Shown here: piece after piece, positions 30,667 through 41,490 of the stretch
How the letters are laid out: each line of letters begins with the position of its first letter
Numbering within the stretch: the stretch's first letter is position 1
Assembly: GCF_023653175.1 (NCBI RefSeq)
Contig: NZ_JAMNXL010000006.1
Location: forward strand, 1 to 53,144
Length of the DNA stretch: 53,144 nucleotides
Source of the DNA: Erythrobacter sp.
Lineage (GTDB): Bacteria; Pseudomonadota; Alphaproteobacteria; Sphingomonadales; Sphingomonadaceae
Direction of reading: 5' to 3'
Notes under the pieces: model-generated
Told to the model about the DNA's origin: nothing
Seen by the model: only the letters and a program-made list of their open reading frames with translations
Databases searched by the model: none
Translations under genes and position numbers: made by a program

Positions 30667-31677
30667 ATGAGTGCCGACATCATTCCCATGCCGCGCAAGG
30701 CACCGACGCTGGATCCGATGCTGTCGCTGACGGCCGGCGGCATGAATTCCGTGAACGCGGTGATCCTCGACCGGATGCAGAGCGAGATCCCGCTGATCCC
30801 GCGGCTGGCCGGGCACCTGATCTCGGGCGGCGGCAAGCGGCTGCGGCCGATGCTGACGCTCGCAGGCGCGGAGCTGGTCGGCTACCAGGGCACGCGCCAC
30901 CACAAGCTTGCCGCTGCGGTCGAGTTCATCCACACCGCTACGCTGCTGCACGATGACGTGGTCGACGGCAGCGAGCTGCGGCGCGGGAAGGCTGCGGCCA
31001 ATATCATCTTCGGCAATCCCGCGACCGTGCTGGTGGGCGACTTCCTGTTCAGTCGGGCCTTCGAACTGATGACCGAGGACGGATCCTTGCGCGTCCTCTC
31101 GATCCTCAGCCGCGCCAGTGCGGTGATCGCGGAAGGCGAGGTCTCGCAGCTTTCCGCCCAGCGCCAGATCAACACCAGCGAAGAACAATACCTCCACATC
31201 ATCGGCGCCAAGACCGCTGCGCTGTTCGCTGCCGCCAGCCAGATCAGCGCGGTGGTGGCCGAGTGCTCGGAGGAGCAGGAGCGCGCGCTCGAGGCCTATG
31301 GCCGCAACCTCGGCGTCGCCTTCCAGCTGGTCGATGACGCGATCGACTACGATTCCGACGCCGCCGAAATGGGCAAGGATCAGGGCGACGATTTCCGTGA
31401 GGGCAAGATGACCCTGCCGGTGATCCTCGCCTATGCCCGCGGCGGGGAGGATGAGCGCAAGTTCTGGAAGGACGCTATCATCGGCCACCGCTCGTCCGAC
31501 GCGGACCTTGCTCACGCGATCGGGCTGATCGGCAAGCACAACGCGCTCGAAGACACCCGCGAGCGCGCGCGCCACTTCGCGCACCGGGCGATCGATGCGA
31601 TCTCGATCTTCCCCGATGGCAAGGCCCGGGCCGCCATGGCGGAAGCTGCGCAATTCGCGGTCGCGCGCGGGCACTGA
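30667..31677 (+). CDS. polyprenyl synthetase family protein (octaprenyl diphosphate synthase-like)
   Basis: GGGKRLRPMLTL, LLHDDVVDGSELRRGK, FQLVDDAIDYDSD. Confidence 0.95.
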   Translation: MSADIIPMPRKAPTLDPMLSLTAGGMNSVNAVILDRMQSEIPLIPRLAGHLISGGGKRLRPMLTLAGAELVGYQGTRHHKLAAAVEFIHTATLLHDDVVDGSELRRGKAAANIIFGNPATVLVGDFLFSRAFELMTEDGSLRVLSILSRASAVIAEGEVSQLSAQRQINTSEEQYLHIIGAKTAALFAAASQISAVVAECSEEQERALEAYGRNLGVAFQLVDDAIDYDSDAAEMGKDQGDDFREGKMTLPVILAYARGGEDERKFWKDAIIGHRSSDADLAHAIGLIGKHNALEDTRERARHFAHRAIDAISIFPDGKARAAMAEAAQFAVARGH

Positions 31678-31696
31678 GCCAGCTATCGGCGGGGCG

Positions 31697-34132
31697 ATGA
31701 CCCCCGACCTTCCCATCACGGCCGTCCTCGCGCAGATCCGCGCCGCGCTTGGCGTGGCGGGCGCTGCTGTGCTCATCGCGCCGCCAGGGGCGGGCAAGAC
31801 CACAGCAGTCGCGCTGGCCCTGCTGGGCGAGGCATGGTGCAGCGGCCAGATCATCATGACCTCCCCCCGCCGTGTCGCCGCCCGCGCCGCGGCCGAGCGC
31901 ATGGCAGAAATGCTGGGGGAGAAGCCGGGCGAGACCATCGGCTACATGACCCGGCTCGACAGCAAGGTTTCAGGCCGAACCCGCATTCTGGTGGTGACCG
32001 AAGCCATTCTCGTGAACCGGCTGGTCGACGATCCCGAGCTGCCCGGTGTATCCGCGCTGCTGTTCGACGAGGCGCATGAACGCGCGCTCGACAGCGATCT
32101 GGGTCTGGCGCTGGCGCTCGAGACCCGCGCGGTGCTGCGCGAAGATCTCAGGGTGCTGGTGATGTCGGCGACCATCGACGGCGCGCGATTTGCCCGGTTG
32201 CTGGGCGAGGATGCCGCGATCATCGAGAGCGAGGGGCGCAGTTTTCCGCTTGCGATCAAATGGCTTGGCGGTGACGCCTCGCAAGGCATCGAAGATCGGG
32301 TGGCGGCCGCCGTGATGACCGCATGGCGCGAGGATGCGGGCGACATCCTCGCCTTCCTCCCCGGCGTGCGCGAGATCGAGCGGGTCCGCGAGCGGCTGGA
32401 ACCGCGCCTTGCGGGCACGCCGATCCATCCGCTCCACGGCCAGATCGAGCCCGCCGCCCAGCGCGCCGCGATCCGCCGCGACCCCGAGGGCCGCCGCCGG
32501 ATCGTGCTGGCGACCGCGATTGCCGAGACCTCGCTGACGCTCGATGGGGTGAGCGTGGTGGTCGATTCCGGCCTTGCGCGCCTCGCGGAGTTCGACCGCG
32601 CAGCGGGCACCACGCACCTCGTCACCCGCCGCGCCAGCCAAGCCTCGGCGGAGCAGCGCGCGGGGCGCGCGGCGCGGCAGGGGCCGGGGGTGGCCTATCG
32701 CTTGTGGGAGGAGGCCGCGCATGCCGGGCTCCCGCCTTTCGCGCCGGCCGAGATCATGCAGGCCGACCTTGCCCCGCTGCTGCTGCGGCTGGCGAAGTGG
32801 GGCACGGCGGACCCGGCTGCGCTGGCGTGGCTCGATGCGCCGCCCGACTCCTCGGTGGCCGCGGCAAGGCGCGCGCTGGAGGGTTTGGGCGCGATTGACG
32901 GGGCCGGGCGGATCACCGCGCTCGGGCAAGCGATCGCGAGCCTGCCGATGGCGCCCGATCAGGCCGCAGCCGTGCTCCATGGCGCGGCGGCGGGCGTGGG
33001 CGAGGATGCGGCGCGGCTGGTCATGCTGCTCCAGGAGCGTGGGCTGGGCGGGCGCGGCGAGGACCTGATGCAGCGCCTCGCCCGCTGGCGCGGCGACCGC
33101 GCGCCGCGTGCTGTCGCTGCGGCAGGCATTGCGCGGGGCTGGGCGGGGCAGGGGGGCAAGCTCGCCAGCGTGATCGGCGAGAGCCCCGCCACGGATGCGG
33201 CCGAAGCCATCGCACTCGCCCGACCGGATTTCGTCGCGCGCCGCCGGGATGCCAGCGGCGAGCATTGGCTGAGCGCCGGGGGCAGGGGCTACATCCTCGA
33301 CCCGGCCTCGCCATTGGCCCGCGCCGAGTGGATCGTGGTCGGCGACGCGCAGGGCCAAGCCAAGGGGGCGCGCATCACCGCAGGCGCCGAGATAGCCCCC
33401 GAACGCATCCCCGCACTGTTTGCGAGCGAGCTTCAGGAGCGCGTCACAACCCGCTGGAACAACGAGAAGAACCGCGTCGAGGCACGGCGCGAGCGCCGCC
33501 TTGGCGCGATCATTCTGGCGAGCGCGCCCGAAGCCTTGCCCGATCCCGCGCTGCTTGTGGATATACTTGTGGAGAAGGCGCTGGAGAAGCTGGGGGAACT
33601 TCTGCCCGCCGGCTTCCTCGCCCGCGCCCGCTTTGCCGGGGTCGAGGCGGTTTCGCCCGAGGCCCTGAGTGCGCGCGCCGCCGACTGGCTCGCCCCGCTG
33701 CTCGCCGGCCGCCGCGATCTAGACCTGCCGCCGCACCGCTTTGCGGACGCCGCGCTGGGCCTGCTCGACTGGAACGGACGGCAAGCGCTCGACCGCGCCG
33801 CGCCCACCCACTTCACCTCGCCTGCCGACACCCGGCACCCCATCGATTATGCGGGCGACGATGCTCCCAGTGTGGAGGTGCGGGTGCAGGGGGTTTTCGG
33901 GCTCGACGTGCAGCCGATGATCGGGGCGACGCCGCTGCTCCTCAAACTCACCAGCCCCGGCGGGCGCCCGGTGCAATCGACCCGCGACCTGCCCGGCTTC
34001 TGGCGCGGTAGCTGGCGCGATGTGGTCAAGGACATGAAGGGTCGCTATCCCAAGCACCGCTGGCCCGATCAGCCATGGCTCGAACGCCCGAGCATGAAGA
34101 CCAAAAACGCCTTCAACCGCAGCGATTCGTGA
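31697..34132 (+). CDS. hrpB: ATP-dependent helicase HrpB
   Basis: LIAPPGAGKTTAVALALL, FDEAHERALDSDLGL, VMSATIDG, QRAGRAARQGPGVAYRLW. Confidence 0.95.
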   Translation: MTPDLPITAVLAQIRAALGVAGAAVLIAPPGAGKTTAVALALLGEAWCSGQIIMTSPRRVAARAAAERMAEMLGEKPGETIGYMTRLDSKVSGRTRILVVTEAILVNRLVDDPELPGVSALLFDEAHERALDSDLGLALALETRAVLREDLRVLVMSATIDGARFARLLGEDAAIIESEGRSFPLAIKWLGGDASQGIEDRVAAAVMTAWREDAGDILAFLPGVREIERVRERLEPRLAGTPIHPLHGQIEPAAQRAAIRRDPEGRRRIVLATAIAETSLTLDGVSVVVDSGLARLAEFDRAAGTTHLVTRRASQASAEQRAGRAARQGPGVAYRLWEEAAHAGLPPFAPAEIMQADLAPLLLRLAKWGTADPAALAWLDAPPDSSVAAARRALEGLGAIDGAGRITALGQAIASLPMAPDQAAAVLHGAAAGVGEDAARLVMLLQERGLGGRGEDLMQRLARWRGDRAPRAVAAAGIARGWAGQGGKLASVIGESPATDAAEAIALARPDFVARRRDASGEHWLSAGGRGYILDPASPLARAEWIVVGDAQGQAKGARITAGAEIAPERIPALFASELQERVTTRWNNEKNRVEARRERRLGAIILASAPEALPDPALLVDILVEKALEKLGELLPAGFLARARFAGVEAVSPEALSARAADWLAPLLAGRRDLDLPPHRFADAALGLLDWNGRQALDRAAPTHFTSPADTRHPIDYAGDDAPSVEVRVQGVFGLDVQPMIGATPLLLKLTSPGGRPVQSTRDLPGFWRGSWRDVVKDMKGRYPKHRWPDQPWLERPSMKTKNAFNRSDS

Positions 34133-34147
34133 GTTAAGGGCCACCCT

Positions 34148-34426
34148 ATGAGCGCACGCATCTATCAGAAGCCCAAGCACGCCATGCAGTCCGGCAAGGC
34201 CCACATCGATGAGTGGGTGCTCGAGTTCGAGCAGTCGGAAGCCCGCTTCGCCGATCCCCTGATGGGCTGGACGGGCAGCGCCGACACCCAGTCGCAGGTG
34301 CGCCTGACCTTCCCCGACAAGGACGCCGCGCGCGCCTATGCCGAGAAATACGGCATTCCCGCGCGTGTGCTGGCCACGCCTCCCAAGCGGCTCAAGCTCC
34401 AGGCCTACGCGGATAATTTTCGCTGA
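34148..34426 (+). CDS. ETC complex I subunit (NDUFS4-like)
   Basis: ARIYQKPKHAMQSGKAHIDEWVLEFEQSEARFADPLMGWTGSADTQSQVRLTF. Confidence 0.92.
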   Translation: MSARIYQKPKHAMQSGKAHIDEWVLEFEQSEARFADPLMGWTGSADTQSQVRLTFPDKDAARAYAEKYGIPARVLATPPKRLKLQAYADNFR

Positions 34427-34463
34427 GTTGACGTTTCGGTTCGCCGACGCCATATGCCCAACC

Positions 34464-34551
34464 GGGAGTCGGGTGGACGTTTGCGTCCGCTCACCGTGTC
34501 AGGTCCGGAAGGAAGCAGCACAGGTGGATTGCGGCGGGTCGCCCGGCTCCT
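34464..34551 (+). ncRNA. ffs: signal recognition particle small RNA
   Basis: Signature GTCAGGTCCGGAAGGAAGCAGCA; ends GGAGTCGGG/CCCGGCTCC pair; T-run follows. Confidence 0.88.
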
Positions 34552-34615
34552 TTTTCACCCACGTCGCCGCCATGCCTTGCATGACAAACCGCGTCCGAGC
34601 GCCTAGCTTGGTCCA

Positions 34616-36406
34616 ATGAGCGATTCCGATCCCGAACTCCCCGAGGAAGACACCGGGCCGACCGCTGCCGAGCTCGAGGCGGCGGGGCAGAATGCGCTTT
34701 TCGGCGATCCCCTGCCTGAGCCTGCACTCGCCCCGGTGGCCGCGCCCGTCGCACCGCCGCCAGCGCCCGCTCAGGCTGCTTCCAAGCCGTATCGCGTGCT
34801 CGCCCGCAAGTATCGCCCGCAGACCTTCTCCGAGCTGATCGGGCAGGAGGCGATGGTGCGCACACTTGCCAATGCCATCGCCCGCGACCGGCTGGCCCAT
34901 GCCTTCCTGATGACCGGGGTGAGGGGGGTCGGCAAGACCTCGACCGCGCGGCTCATCGCCAAGGCGCTGAACTGCGTCGGCCCCGACGGGCAGGGAGGGC
35001 CGACGATCGACCCCTGCGGCGTCTGCGAGCCATGCACCGCGATCGCCGAGGGCCGCCATATCGACGTGATCGAGATGGACGCGGCCTCCAATACCGGCGT
35101 CGACGACGTGCGCGAGATCATCGAGCAGGTGCGCTATGCGGCCGTCTCGGCGCGCTACAAGATCTATATCATCGACGAAGTCCATATGCTGTCGCGCAAT
35201 GCTTTCAACGCTTTGCTCAAGACACTTGAGGAACCGCCGCCGCATGTGAAGTTCCTGTTCGCCACCACCGAGGTCGACAAGCTGCCGGTCACGGTGCTGA
35301 GCCGGACCCAGCGCTTCGACCTGCGCCGTATCCCTGCGCCGATGCTGGCCGAACATTTTGCGCGGGTCTGCGGCCTCGAAGGCGTCGAGGCGGATACCGA
35401 GGCGCTCTCGATCATCGCCAACGCTGCCGAAGGATCGGTGCGCGACGGGCTCTCGATCCTCGACCAGGCCATTGCCCATGCCGACCTCGACGGCGAGGGC
35501 AAGGTCACCGCCGCCCGCGTGCGCGACATGTTGGGGCTTGCCGACAAGAGCGCGCAGCGCCGGCTGCTCGGACATGTTTTGTCGGGCGATGCCAAGGCTT
35601 TGCTGGCGGCGGTTGACGAACAATATGCATTGGGCGTCGAGCCGCTCGCGCTGATGCGTGCGCTGATGGACCTCGTCCACCGCGTCACCCTCGCGCAGGT
35701 CTCGGGGACTGCGCCCGATGGCCCGTCCGAGGACGAGCGCGCCGCGCTCGCCGATTTCGCCGCGCGGCTCGGGCCGGCGGAATTGCACCGGTTGTGGCAA
35801 TTGCTCCTCAAGGGCCATGACGAGGTGCGCACCGGGCCCGATCCGCTGGTTTCGCTGCAGATGGCGCTGCTGCGCATCCTCCACGCCGCGCAAATGCCCG
35901 ATCCGGGCAAGCTCGCACGGCGAATCGAAGAGTTGGCGGCGAGCGGCCTCGCTGCCGCGCCCGCGCCTGCCGGTGCCGCTCCGGCGCCCGCGCCCGTCGC
36001 CAATTCGTCCAACCAGGGCCCCAATCAGACCTGGGCCGCACTGGTCGACGAGATCGACGCCTCGGGCCAGCTGCGCATCGCCCAGATGATGCGCGACCGG
36101 GTGCGGGTGATCGAACTCGGCCCCGAACGCCTCGTTTATGAGCAAGCCGACAATTTCCCCGATGACCCTGCGCCCGAGATCCGCGAGGCGCTGTTCAAGC
36201 TCACGGGCAAGCGCTGGCAGATCGAGCGTGGCACCGGAACCCCGCAGCCCAGCTTGCGCGAAGCCGCCGAGGCCGCCGCCGCTGCCGAGGACGCGCGCAT
36301 CCGCTCCGATCCGCTGGTCAGAGCCGCCTTCGAAGCCTTCCCCGATGCCGAGCTGATCGGTTCGGAACCCCGCGCCGCCGCTGGCGGTAGCCCCCCCTGG
36401 AATTGA
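34616..36406 (+). CDS. dnaX: DNA polymerase III subunit gamma/tau
   Basis: YRVLARKYRPQTFSELIGQEAMVRTLANAI, GVRGVGKTSTARL, YIIDEVHMLSRNAFNALLKTLEEPP. Confidence 0.96.
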   Translation: MSDSDPELPEEDTGPTAAELEAAGQNALFGDPLPEPALAPVAAPVAPPPAPAQAASKPYRVLARKYRPQTFSELIGQEAMVRTLANAIARDRLAHAFLMTGVRGVGKTSTARLIAKALNCVGPDGQGGPTIDPCGVCEPCTAIAEGRHIDVIEMDAASNTGVDDVREIIEQVRYAAVSARYKIYIIDEVHMLSRNAFNALLKTLEEPPPHVKFLFATTEVDKLPVTVLSRTQRFDLRRIPAPMLAEHFARVCGLEGVEADTEALSIIANAAEGSVRDGLSILDQAIAHADLDGEGKVTAARVRDMLGLADKSAQRRLLGHVLSGDAKALLAAVDEQYALGVEPLALMRALMDLVHRVTLAQVSGTAPDGPSEDERAALADFAARLGPAELHRLWQLLLKGHDEVRTGPDPLVSLQMALLRILHAAQMPDPGKLARRIEELAASGLAAAPAPAGAAPAPAPVANSSNQGPNQTWAALVDEIDASGQLRIAQMMRDRVRVIELGPERLVYEQADNFPDDPAPEIREALFKLTGKRWQIERGTGTPQPSLREAAEAAAAAEDARIRSDPLVRAAFEAFPDAELIGSEPRAAAGGSPPWN

Positions 36407-36762
36407 TGGAGTATCCCCCGATGAAGTCGATGGAAGAGATGATGGCAGCCGCGCAGCAAGCCGCCGAGACCATCCAGAAGCAGATGAACGAGATGCAGGT
36501 GAAGCTCGACTCGATCGAGGTCGAGGGCACGGCGGGCAGGGGCCTCGTCAAGGTCCGCGCCAGCGCCAAGGGCCGCATCCTCGGCGTCGCGATCGACGAC
36601 AGCCTGATGAACGCCGACGACAAGCAGATCCTCGAGGATCTCGTCGCCGCCGCCTTCAACGACGCGCGCGACCGGGCGGATCGGGTGTCGGAACAGGAGA
36701 TGAAGGCCATGCAGTCACAGATGGGCCTGCCGCCGGGGTTCAACCTGCCCGGGCTGGGGTGA
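36406..36762 (+). CDS. YbaB/EbfC nucleoid-associated protein
   Basis: MEEMMAAAQQAAETIQKQMNEMQ...LPPGFNLPGLG; directly downstream of dnaX; start at 36406 or 36421. Confidence 0.92.
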   Translation: MEYPPMKSMEEMMAAAQQAAETIQKQMNEMQVKLDSIEVEGTAGRGLVKVRASAKGRILGVAIDDSLMNADDKQILEDLVAAAFNDARDRADRVSEQEMKAMQSQMGLPPGFNLPGLG

Positions 36763-37241
36763 GGCCAGTGGCGGCACGCGGCGCGATGCTGGTGACCGGA
36801 ATGCTGCTCTCGGTTGCCGCCATTGGTTCTGCAGGCCGCGCGCAGGACCAGGGGGCGGCGCAGCCTCCGTCCGGCGCTGTCATCCAAGCTCTTCAGGAGA
36901 CAAGGATGGGCCCGGTGTGCTGGGCGGCGATCGTGGAGTCCATCCGCCAGGTCGGCACCCGCTGCCATCCGGGAGAGAACCCCGCGCTTGCCGTTGAGCT
37001 CGATCAGGCCACTGCGCAGCTTGGCGCGATGTTCGTGGCGCGCGGCTGGACACCGCAGCAGCTTGAGGGCTTCCGCCGTCAGATGGGCGAGGCCGACACG
37101 CCCACCGAAAAGCTCTGCGCGAATACCGAGGCGACCGAGATGTATCGCGGTTTTGCCAGCGCGGACATGGCCGATCTGCGAGCGACAACCGAGACGATGC
37201 TTGCCCGGCCCGGCCCGCCCCAATGGGGCGCTTGCCTCTAG
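36759..37241 (+). CDS. hypothetical secreted protein
   Basis: ORF with signal peptide-like N-terminus; overlaps the stop of the preceding gene. Confidence 0.6.
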   Translation: MRPVAARGAMLVTGMLLSVAAIGSAGRAQDQGAAQPPSGAVIQALQETRMGPVCWAAIVESIRQVGTRCHPGENPALAVELDQATAQLGAMFVARGWTPQQLEGFRRQMGEADTPTEKLCANTEATEMYRGFASADMADLRATTETMLARPGPPQWGACL

Positions 37242-37657
37242 ACGACCTTTCGTCCGAAGCCTCCCTGCGCGGCAGGCGCGCGGGCGGGGACGGGCTTGCT
37301 GGGTGAGGATGCGGCCGGCGGTTCAGGCTCCGCCTCCTCCCGCGCCTTGCGGTGCTGCATGTAGCGTTCGAAGGCTGCGTCGGCGTCGAAGTCCGACAGC
37401 GGCTCGGCATCCTCGGCAAAACGGCTGCCGCCTTGGGGCTTGCGATAGGTCTTGCCCGTTGCCACGCCCCACAGGTCGGCCAGTGCGCTGCGCAGACCGC
37501 GCCAGATGCAGATGTTGCCTGCCGCCACCATCAGCAGCTTGGGGAGGGTGCCGGCCAGCCCTGTGTCCATGATCGCCTGGGACGCGCCTCCGCCGTGCAG
37601 CGCGACGGCGGCAATGTTGAGGCCGAGGCCGCAGGCAATCCAGATCACGGTCTTCAT
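37238..37657 (-). CDS. hypothetical membrane protein, paralog of the next gene
   Basis: N-terminal TM; C-terminal LSDFDADAAFERYMQHRK...GGFGRK. Confidence 0.65.
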   Translation of the reverse strand: MKTVIWIACGLGLNIAAVALHGGGASQAIMDTGLAGTLPKLLMVAAGNICIWRGLRSALADLWGVATGKTYRKPQGGSRFAEDAEPLSDFDADAAFERYMQHRKAREEAEPEPPAASSPSKPVPARAPAAQGGFGRKVV

Positions 37658-37766
37658 CGCGCGTCGCTCCGGTTCGCACGGATCCCGGAATAGCCGGTGA
37701 GGGTTAACGCCGCGTGGGGATCTGCCTTTCGCTGCATTCGAGGGCGCGACGCTATCGGAGCGAAGG

Positions 37767-38186
37767 TCAGGCGCCCTTGCGTCCGAACCCGCGCGGTTGC
37801 GGCGGCGGCACGCTCTGGTCCGACGCGCGAGGAGCTTGCGGCCCGCTGTCGCCGCGCCGCTCCATGTAGCGGGCGAAGGCTGCATCGGCATCGAAACTGT
37901 CGGAGCCGTCGGCGGGCAGGGCGTCGGTCAGACGGCGGGCGGGCCGCGCACCTCCCTCTGGGCCGTTTCCGCCTGATCCGCCGCCCCGGTTTCTGCCCGT
38001 GAAGGTGTCCCACACAACCCGGCCCGCCTTGATGAAGCAGAACGCAGCGCCGAGCAGAACTCCAATACCGAGAAAGTAGATCGGCAGACGCTCGCTTGAG
38101 GTCGCTCCCCGGTCGCCGATAGCTTCGATCAACCGCGCAAGCGTGAGCAACACCCAGCCGCCCATGACCCAGAACATCGCTTTCAT
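37767..38186 (-). CDS. hypothetical membrane protein, paralog of the preceding gene
   Basis: MKAMFWVMGGWVLLTLARLIEA TM; C-terminal SDSFDADAAFARYMERRG...RGFGRKGA. Confidence 0.65.
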   Translation of the reverse strand: MKAMFWVMGGWVLLTLARLIEAIGDRGATSSERLPIYFLGIGVLLGAAFCFIKAGRVVWDTFTGRNRGGGSGGNGPEGGARPARRLTDALPADGSDSFDADAAFARYMERRGDSGPQAPRASDQSVPPPQPRGFGRKGA

Positions 38187-38308
38187 CTCTGCCTCCTGTG
38201 CGATGCAGGCGAGCCTAAGCCCAAAGTCTTAATTGTCGGTCATTCATGTCCACAACCTAGCCCGCGTGCCCCATTGCGATGGGCCCGCCCGCTTCCCATA
38301 TCTCCGTC

Positions 38309-40720
38309 ATGACCCATACCTATCCCCTCCTCCCCCTGCGCGATATCGTCGTCTTCCCCGGCATGGTCGTGCCCCTGTTCGTCGGGCGCGACAAGTCGGT
38401 GGCGGCGCTTGAGGCGGCGATGGAGGCGTCGAAAGACATTGTTCTGCTCGCCCAGCTCGATCCGGGCTGCGACGATCCGGAGGGCGATGATCTCTATGAT
38501 GTGGGCGTGATCGCTCAGGTGCTCCAGCTCCTGAAGCTGCCCGACGGCACGGTGCGCGTGCTGGTCGAGGGCAAGAGCCGTGCGCGGCTCAGCGCGCTGG
38601 AGGATCTCGGCACGCACCTCCTTGCCGAGGTCGAGAGCATCGCGCCCGAGACGGTCTCGGGCAGCGAGGTCACCGCGCTGATGCGCCAGGTGACCGAGCA
38701 GTTCGGCGAATATGTGAAGCTGAACAAGAAGATGGGCGAGGATGCGGGTGTGGACCTGACCGAGGTCGATGATGCCGGCCAGCTCGCCGACACCATCGCC
38801 GCGGCGATCAGCGCCAAGGTGTCCGACAAGCAATCGCTGCTGACCGAGGGCAATCCCCTGAAGCGGCTCGAACTCGTCATGGCCTTCATGGAAGGCGAGC
38901 TGTCGGTGCTGCAGGTCGAACGCCGTATCCGCGGGCGCGTTAAGCGCCAGATGGAGAAGACCCAGCGCGAATATTACCTCAACGAGCAATTGAAGGCGAT
39001 CCAGTCGGAGCTCGGCGGCGGAGACGAGGGCGAGGGCAACGAGATTGCCGAGCTCACCGAGAAGATCGAGAAGACCAAGCTTTCCAAGGAAGCCAGGGCC
39101 AAGGCCCAGGCCGAGCTGAAGAAGCTGCGCGCGATGCAGCCGATGAGCGCCGAGGCGACAGTCATCCGCAACTATCTCGACGTGCTGCTCGGCCTGCCAT
39201 GGGGCAAGAAATCGAAGCTGAAGAAGGACATCGCGCGTGCGCAGGCCGTGCTCGATGCCGATCACTATGCACTCGAGAAGGTCAAGGACCGGATCGTCGA
39301 GTATCTCGCGGTGCAGGCGCGCACCAACAAGCTCAAGGGCCCGATCCTGTGTCTCGTCGGCCCGCCGGGCGTCGGCAAGACCAGCCTCGGCAAGTCGATC
39401 GCCAAGGCTTGCGGCCGCGAGTTCGTGCGCCAGTCCTTGGGCGGCGTGCGCGACGAAGCCGAGATCCGCGGCCACCGGCGCACCTACATCGGCTCGATGC
39501 CGGGCAAGATCGTCGCCAACCTGAGGAAGGCCGGCACGTCCAACCCGCTGTTCCTGCTCGACGAGATCGACAAGCTCGGGCAGGATTTCCGCGGCGATCC
39601 CGCTTCGGCGCTGCTGGAGGTGCTTGACCCCGAGCAGAACGCCAAGTTCCAGGATCACTACCTCGAACTCGATCTCGACCTCAGCGACATCATGTTCGTG
39701 TGCACCGCCAACAGCCTCAACCTGCCGCAGCCGCTGCTCGACCGGATGGAGATCATCCGCCTCGAAGGCTATACCGAGGACGAAAAGGTCGCCATCGCCG
39801 AGCGGCATCTGGTCGAAAAGCAGGTCAAGGCGCACGGGCTCAAGAAGGGCGAATTCACCCTTCAGGAAGAGGCCCTGCGCGACCTGATCCGCTACTACAC
39901 CCGCGAGGCCGGCGTGCGCACGCTCGAGCGCGAGATTGCCAAGCTGGCGCGCAAGAGTCTGCGCCAGATCCTCGAAGGCAAGACCGGAAGCGTCACCATC
40001 ACGCCCGAAAACCTCGGCGACTTCTCGGGCGTGCGGCGCTTCAAGCACGGCGTTTCGGAGGAAGAAGCACAGGTCGGCGCGGTGACCGGGCTGGCGTGGA
40101 CCTCGGTGGGCGGCGAACTGCTCACCATCGAAAGCGTCACCACGCCGGGCAAGGGCGAGGTCAAGACCACCGGCAAGCTCGGCCAGGTGATGAACGAGAG
40201 CGTCGCGGCGGCCTTCAGCTTCGTCAAGGCGCGCGCGCCCGCCTACGGTATCAAGCCCAGCGTGTTCAACCGCAAGAACGTCCACATCCACCTGCCCGAG
40301 GGCGCGGTGCCCAAGGACGGGCCGAGCGCCGGGATCGGGATGGTCACCTCGATCGTCTCGACGCTCACAGGCATTGCGGTGCGCCCAGATGTGGCGATGA
40401 CCGGCGAAGTAACTTTGCGCGGACGCGTGCTGGCGATCGGGGGCCTCAAGGAAAAGCTGCTCGCGGCGCTGCGCGGCGGGATCAAGACCGTCCTCATCCC
40501 CGAGGAGAACGTCAAGGACCTCGCCGAAATCCCCGCCAATGCGCGCGAAGGCCTGGAGATCATCGCGGTCAGCCATGTCGACGAGGTGCTCGCCCGCGCG
40601 CTGGTCGAGCCGGTGGCACCGATCGAGTGGACCGAGGCCGACGATCTTGCCAGCCAGCCGGGCGTCGCCCCCTCCACTTCGGGGCCGTCGGGAGCGTCTG
40701 AAGTGCCAACCGCGCACTGA
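38309..40720 (+). CDS. lon: endopeptidase La (Lon protease)
   Basis: [37 protein letters not shown], catalytic [11 protein letters not shown]. Confidence 0.98.
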   Translation: MTHTYPLLPLRDIVVFPGMVVPLFVGRDKSVAALEAAMEASKDIVLLAQLDPGCDDPEGDDLYDVGVIAQVLQLLKLPDGTVRVLVEGKSRARLSALEDLGTHLLAEVESIAPETVSGSEVTALMRQVTEQFGEYVKLNKKMGEDAGVDLTEVDDAGQLADTIAAAISAKVSDKQSLLTEGNPLKRLELVMAFMEGELSVLQVERRIRGRVKRQMEKTQREYYLNEQLKAIQSELGGGDEGEGNEIAELTEKIEKTKLSKEARAKAQAELKKLRAMQPMSAEATVIRNYLDVLLGLPWGKKSKLKKDIARAQAVLDADHYALEKVKDRIVEYLAVQARTNKLKGPILCLVGPPGVGKTSLGKSIAKACGREFVRQSLGGVRDEAEIRGHRRTYIGSMPGKIVANLRKAGTSNPLFLLDEIDKLGQDFRGDPASALLEVLDPEQNAKFQDHYLELDLDLSDIMFVCTANSLNLPQPLLDRMEIIRLEGYTEDEKVAIAERHLVEKQVKAHGLKKGEFTLQEEALRDLIRYYTREAGVRTLEREIAKLARKSLRQILEGKTGSVTITPENLGDFSGVRRFKHGVSEEEAQVGAVTGLAWTSVGGELLTIESVTTPGKGEVKTTGKLGQVMNESVAAAFSFVKARAPAYGIKPSVFNRKNVHIHLPEGAVPKDGPSAGIGMVTSIVSTLTGIAVRPDVAMTGEVTLRGRVLAIGGLKEKLLAALRGGIKTVLIPEENVKDLAEIPANAREGLEIIAVSHVDEVLARALVEPVAPIEWTEADDLASQPGVAPSTSGPSGASEVPTAH

Positions 40721-41042
40721 TCCGCCAGCGGTCTTCCTGCCGCGACCCCGCAGGGGTGGGCCGCTTCGAGCCTATCGCCCCTCAGCGAGTCAAAGCCCTC
40801 GGCGGTCACTATGCTCCGGCATGGATGCGTTCGCGCTCCTCGCGCAGGGCCAAAATCGGCTCGGTGCAAATGCTTTCACCTGACCCGGACAGGCTCTAGA
40901 AGGCCGCCACTTGCCGTGATTCGCGGCAGGGTCGCTTTTTTCCGTCAGTCGGCAAACGGGACTGAATCTTGCGTCCAACCGAGGTTAGGCGCGGGAAGTT
41001 CCCTGCCTTTTTGCGCGCGCCCGGGCCTGGAGCCGATAGGCT

Positions 41043-41071
41043 TTGACAGCGTTGGCAAAAAGGTCTCAATT
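41043..41071 (+). promoter_or_regulatory. possible hupB promoter
   Basis: TTGACA-N17-TCAATT upstream of HU; -10 is weak. Confidence 0.35.
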
Positions 41072-41132
41072 TGCCGGCTTTCGACAAAGGCGATTCATCG
41101 AAAACAAAATTCTGAAGCGAGGGGGTTCCCAT

Positions 41133-41405
41133 ATGAACAAGAACGACCTGATCAGCGAAGTTGCCAACGCGAGCGGTCTTTCGAAGAACGACGCATCGAG
41201 TGCGGTCGAGAGCGTCTTCGACGCGATCACCAAGGCGTTGGCGGGCGGCGACGAGGTGCGGCTGGTCGGCTTCGGCACCTTCTCGGTCGCCAAGCGCAAG
41301 GCTTCGACGGGGCGCAACCCGCGCACCGGCGAGCCGATGAAGATCAAGGCCTCCAACCAGCCCAAGTTCAAGGCGGGCAAGGGCTTGAAGGACGCGGTCA
41401 ACTAG
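41133..41405 (+). CDS. hupB: HU family DNA-binding protein
   Basis: MNKNDLISEVANASGLSKNDASSAVESVFDAI...GFGTFSVAKRKASTGRNPRTGEPMKI. Confidence 0.97.
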   Translation: MNKNDLISEVANASGLSKNDASSAVESVFDAITKALAGGDEVRLVGFGTFSVAKRKASTGRNPRTGEPMKIKASNQPKFKAGKGLKDAVN

Positions 41406-41440
41406 GACCGCGCGCCGACTACGACAGGGGCATAAAAAAA

Positions 41441-41472
41441 CCCCGCCGGCGAGTCCGCTGGCGGGGTTTTTC
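41441..41472. terminator. bidirectional Rho-independent terminator
   Basis: AAAAAAA-CCCCGCCGGC-GAGTCC-GCTGGCGGGG-TTTTTCTTT between convergent genes. Confidence 0.9.
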
Positions 41473-41490
41473 TTTGGCAGATGCGTGTCC

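Noticed and set aside
34616-36406. Programmed frameshift in dnaX
   Set aside because: No clear A6G-type slippery site with following hairpin was seen; the gene reads through as one frame.
38240-40717. 825-aa minus-strand ORF opposite lon
   Set aside because: Fully antisense to an unambiguous Lon coding region; composition is typical of GC-rich shadow ORFs and no recognisable domain is present.
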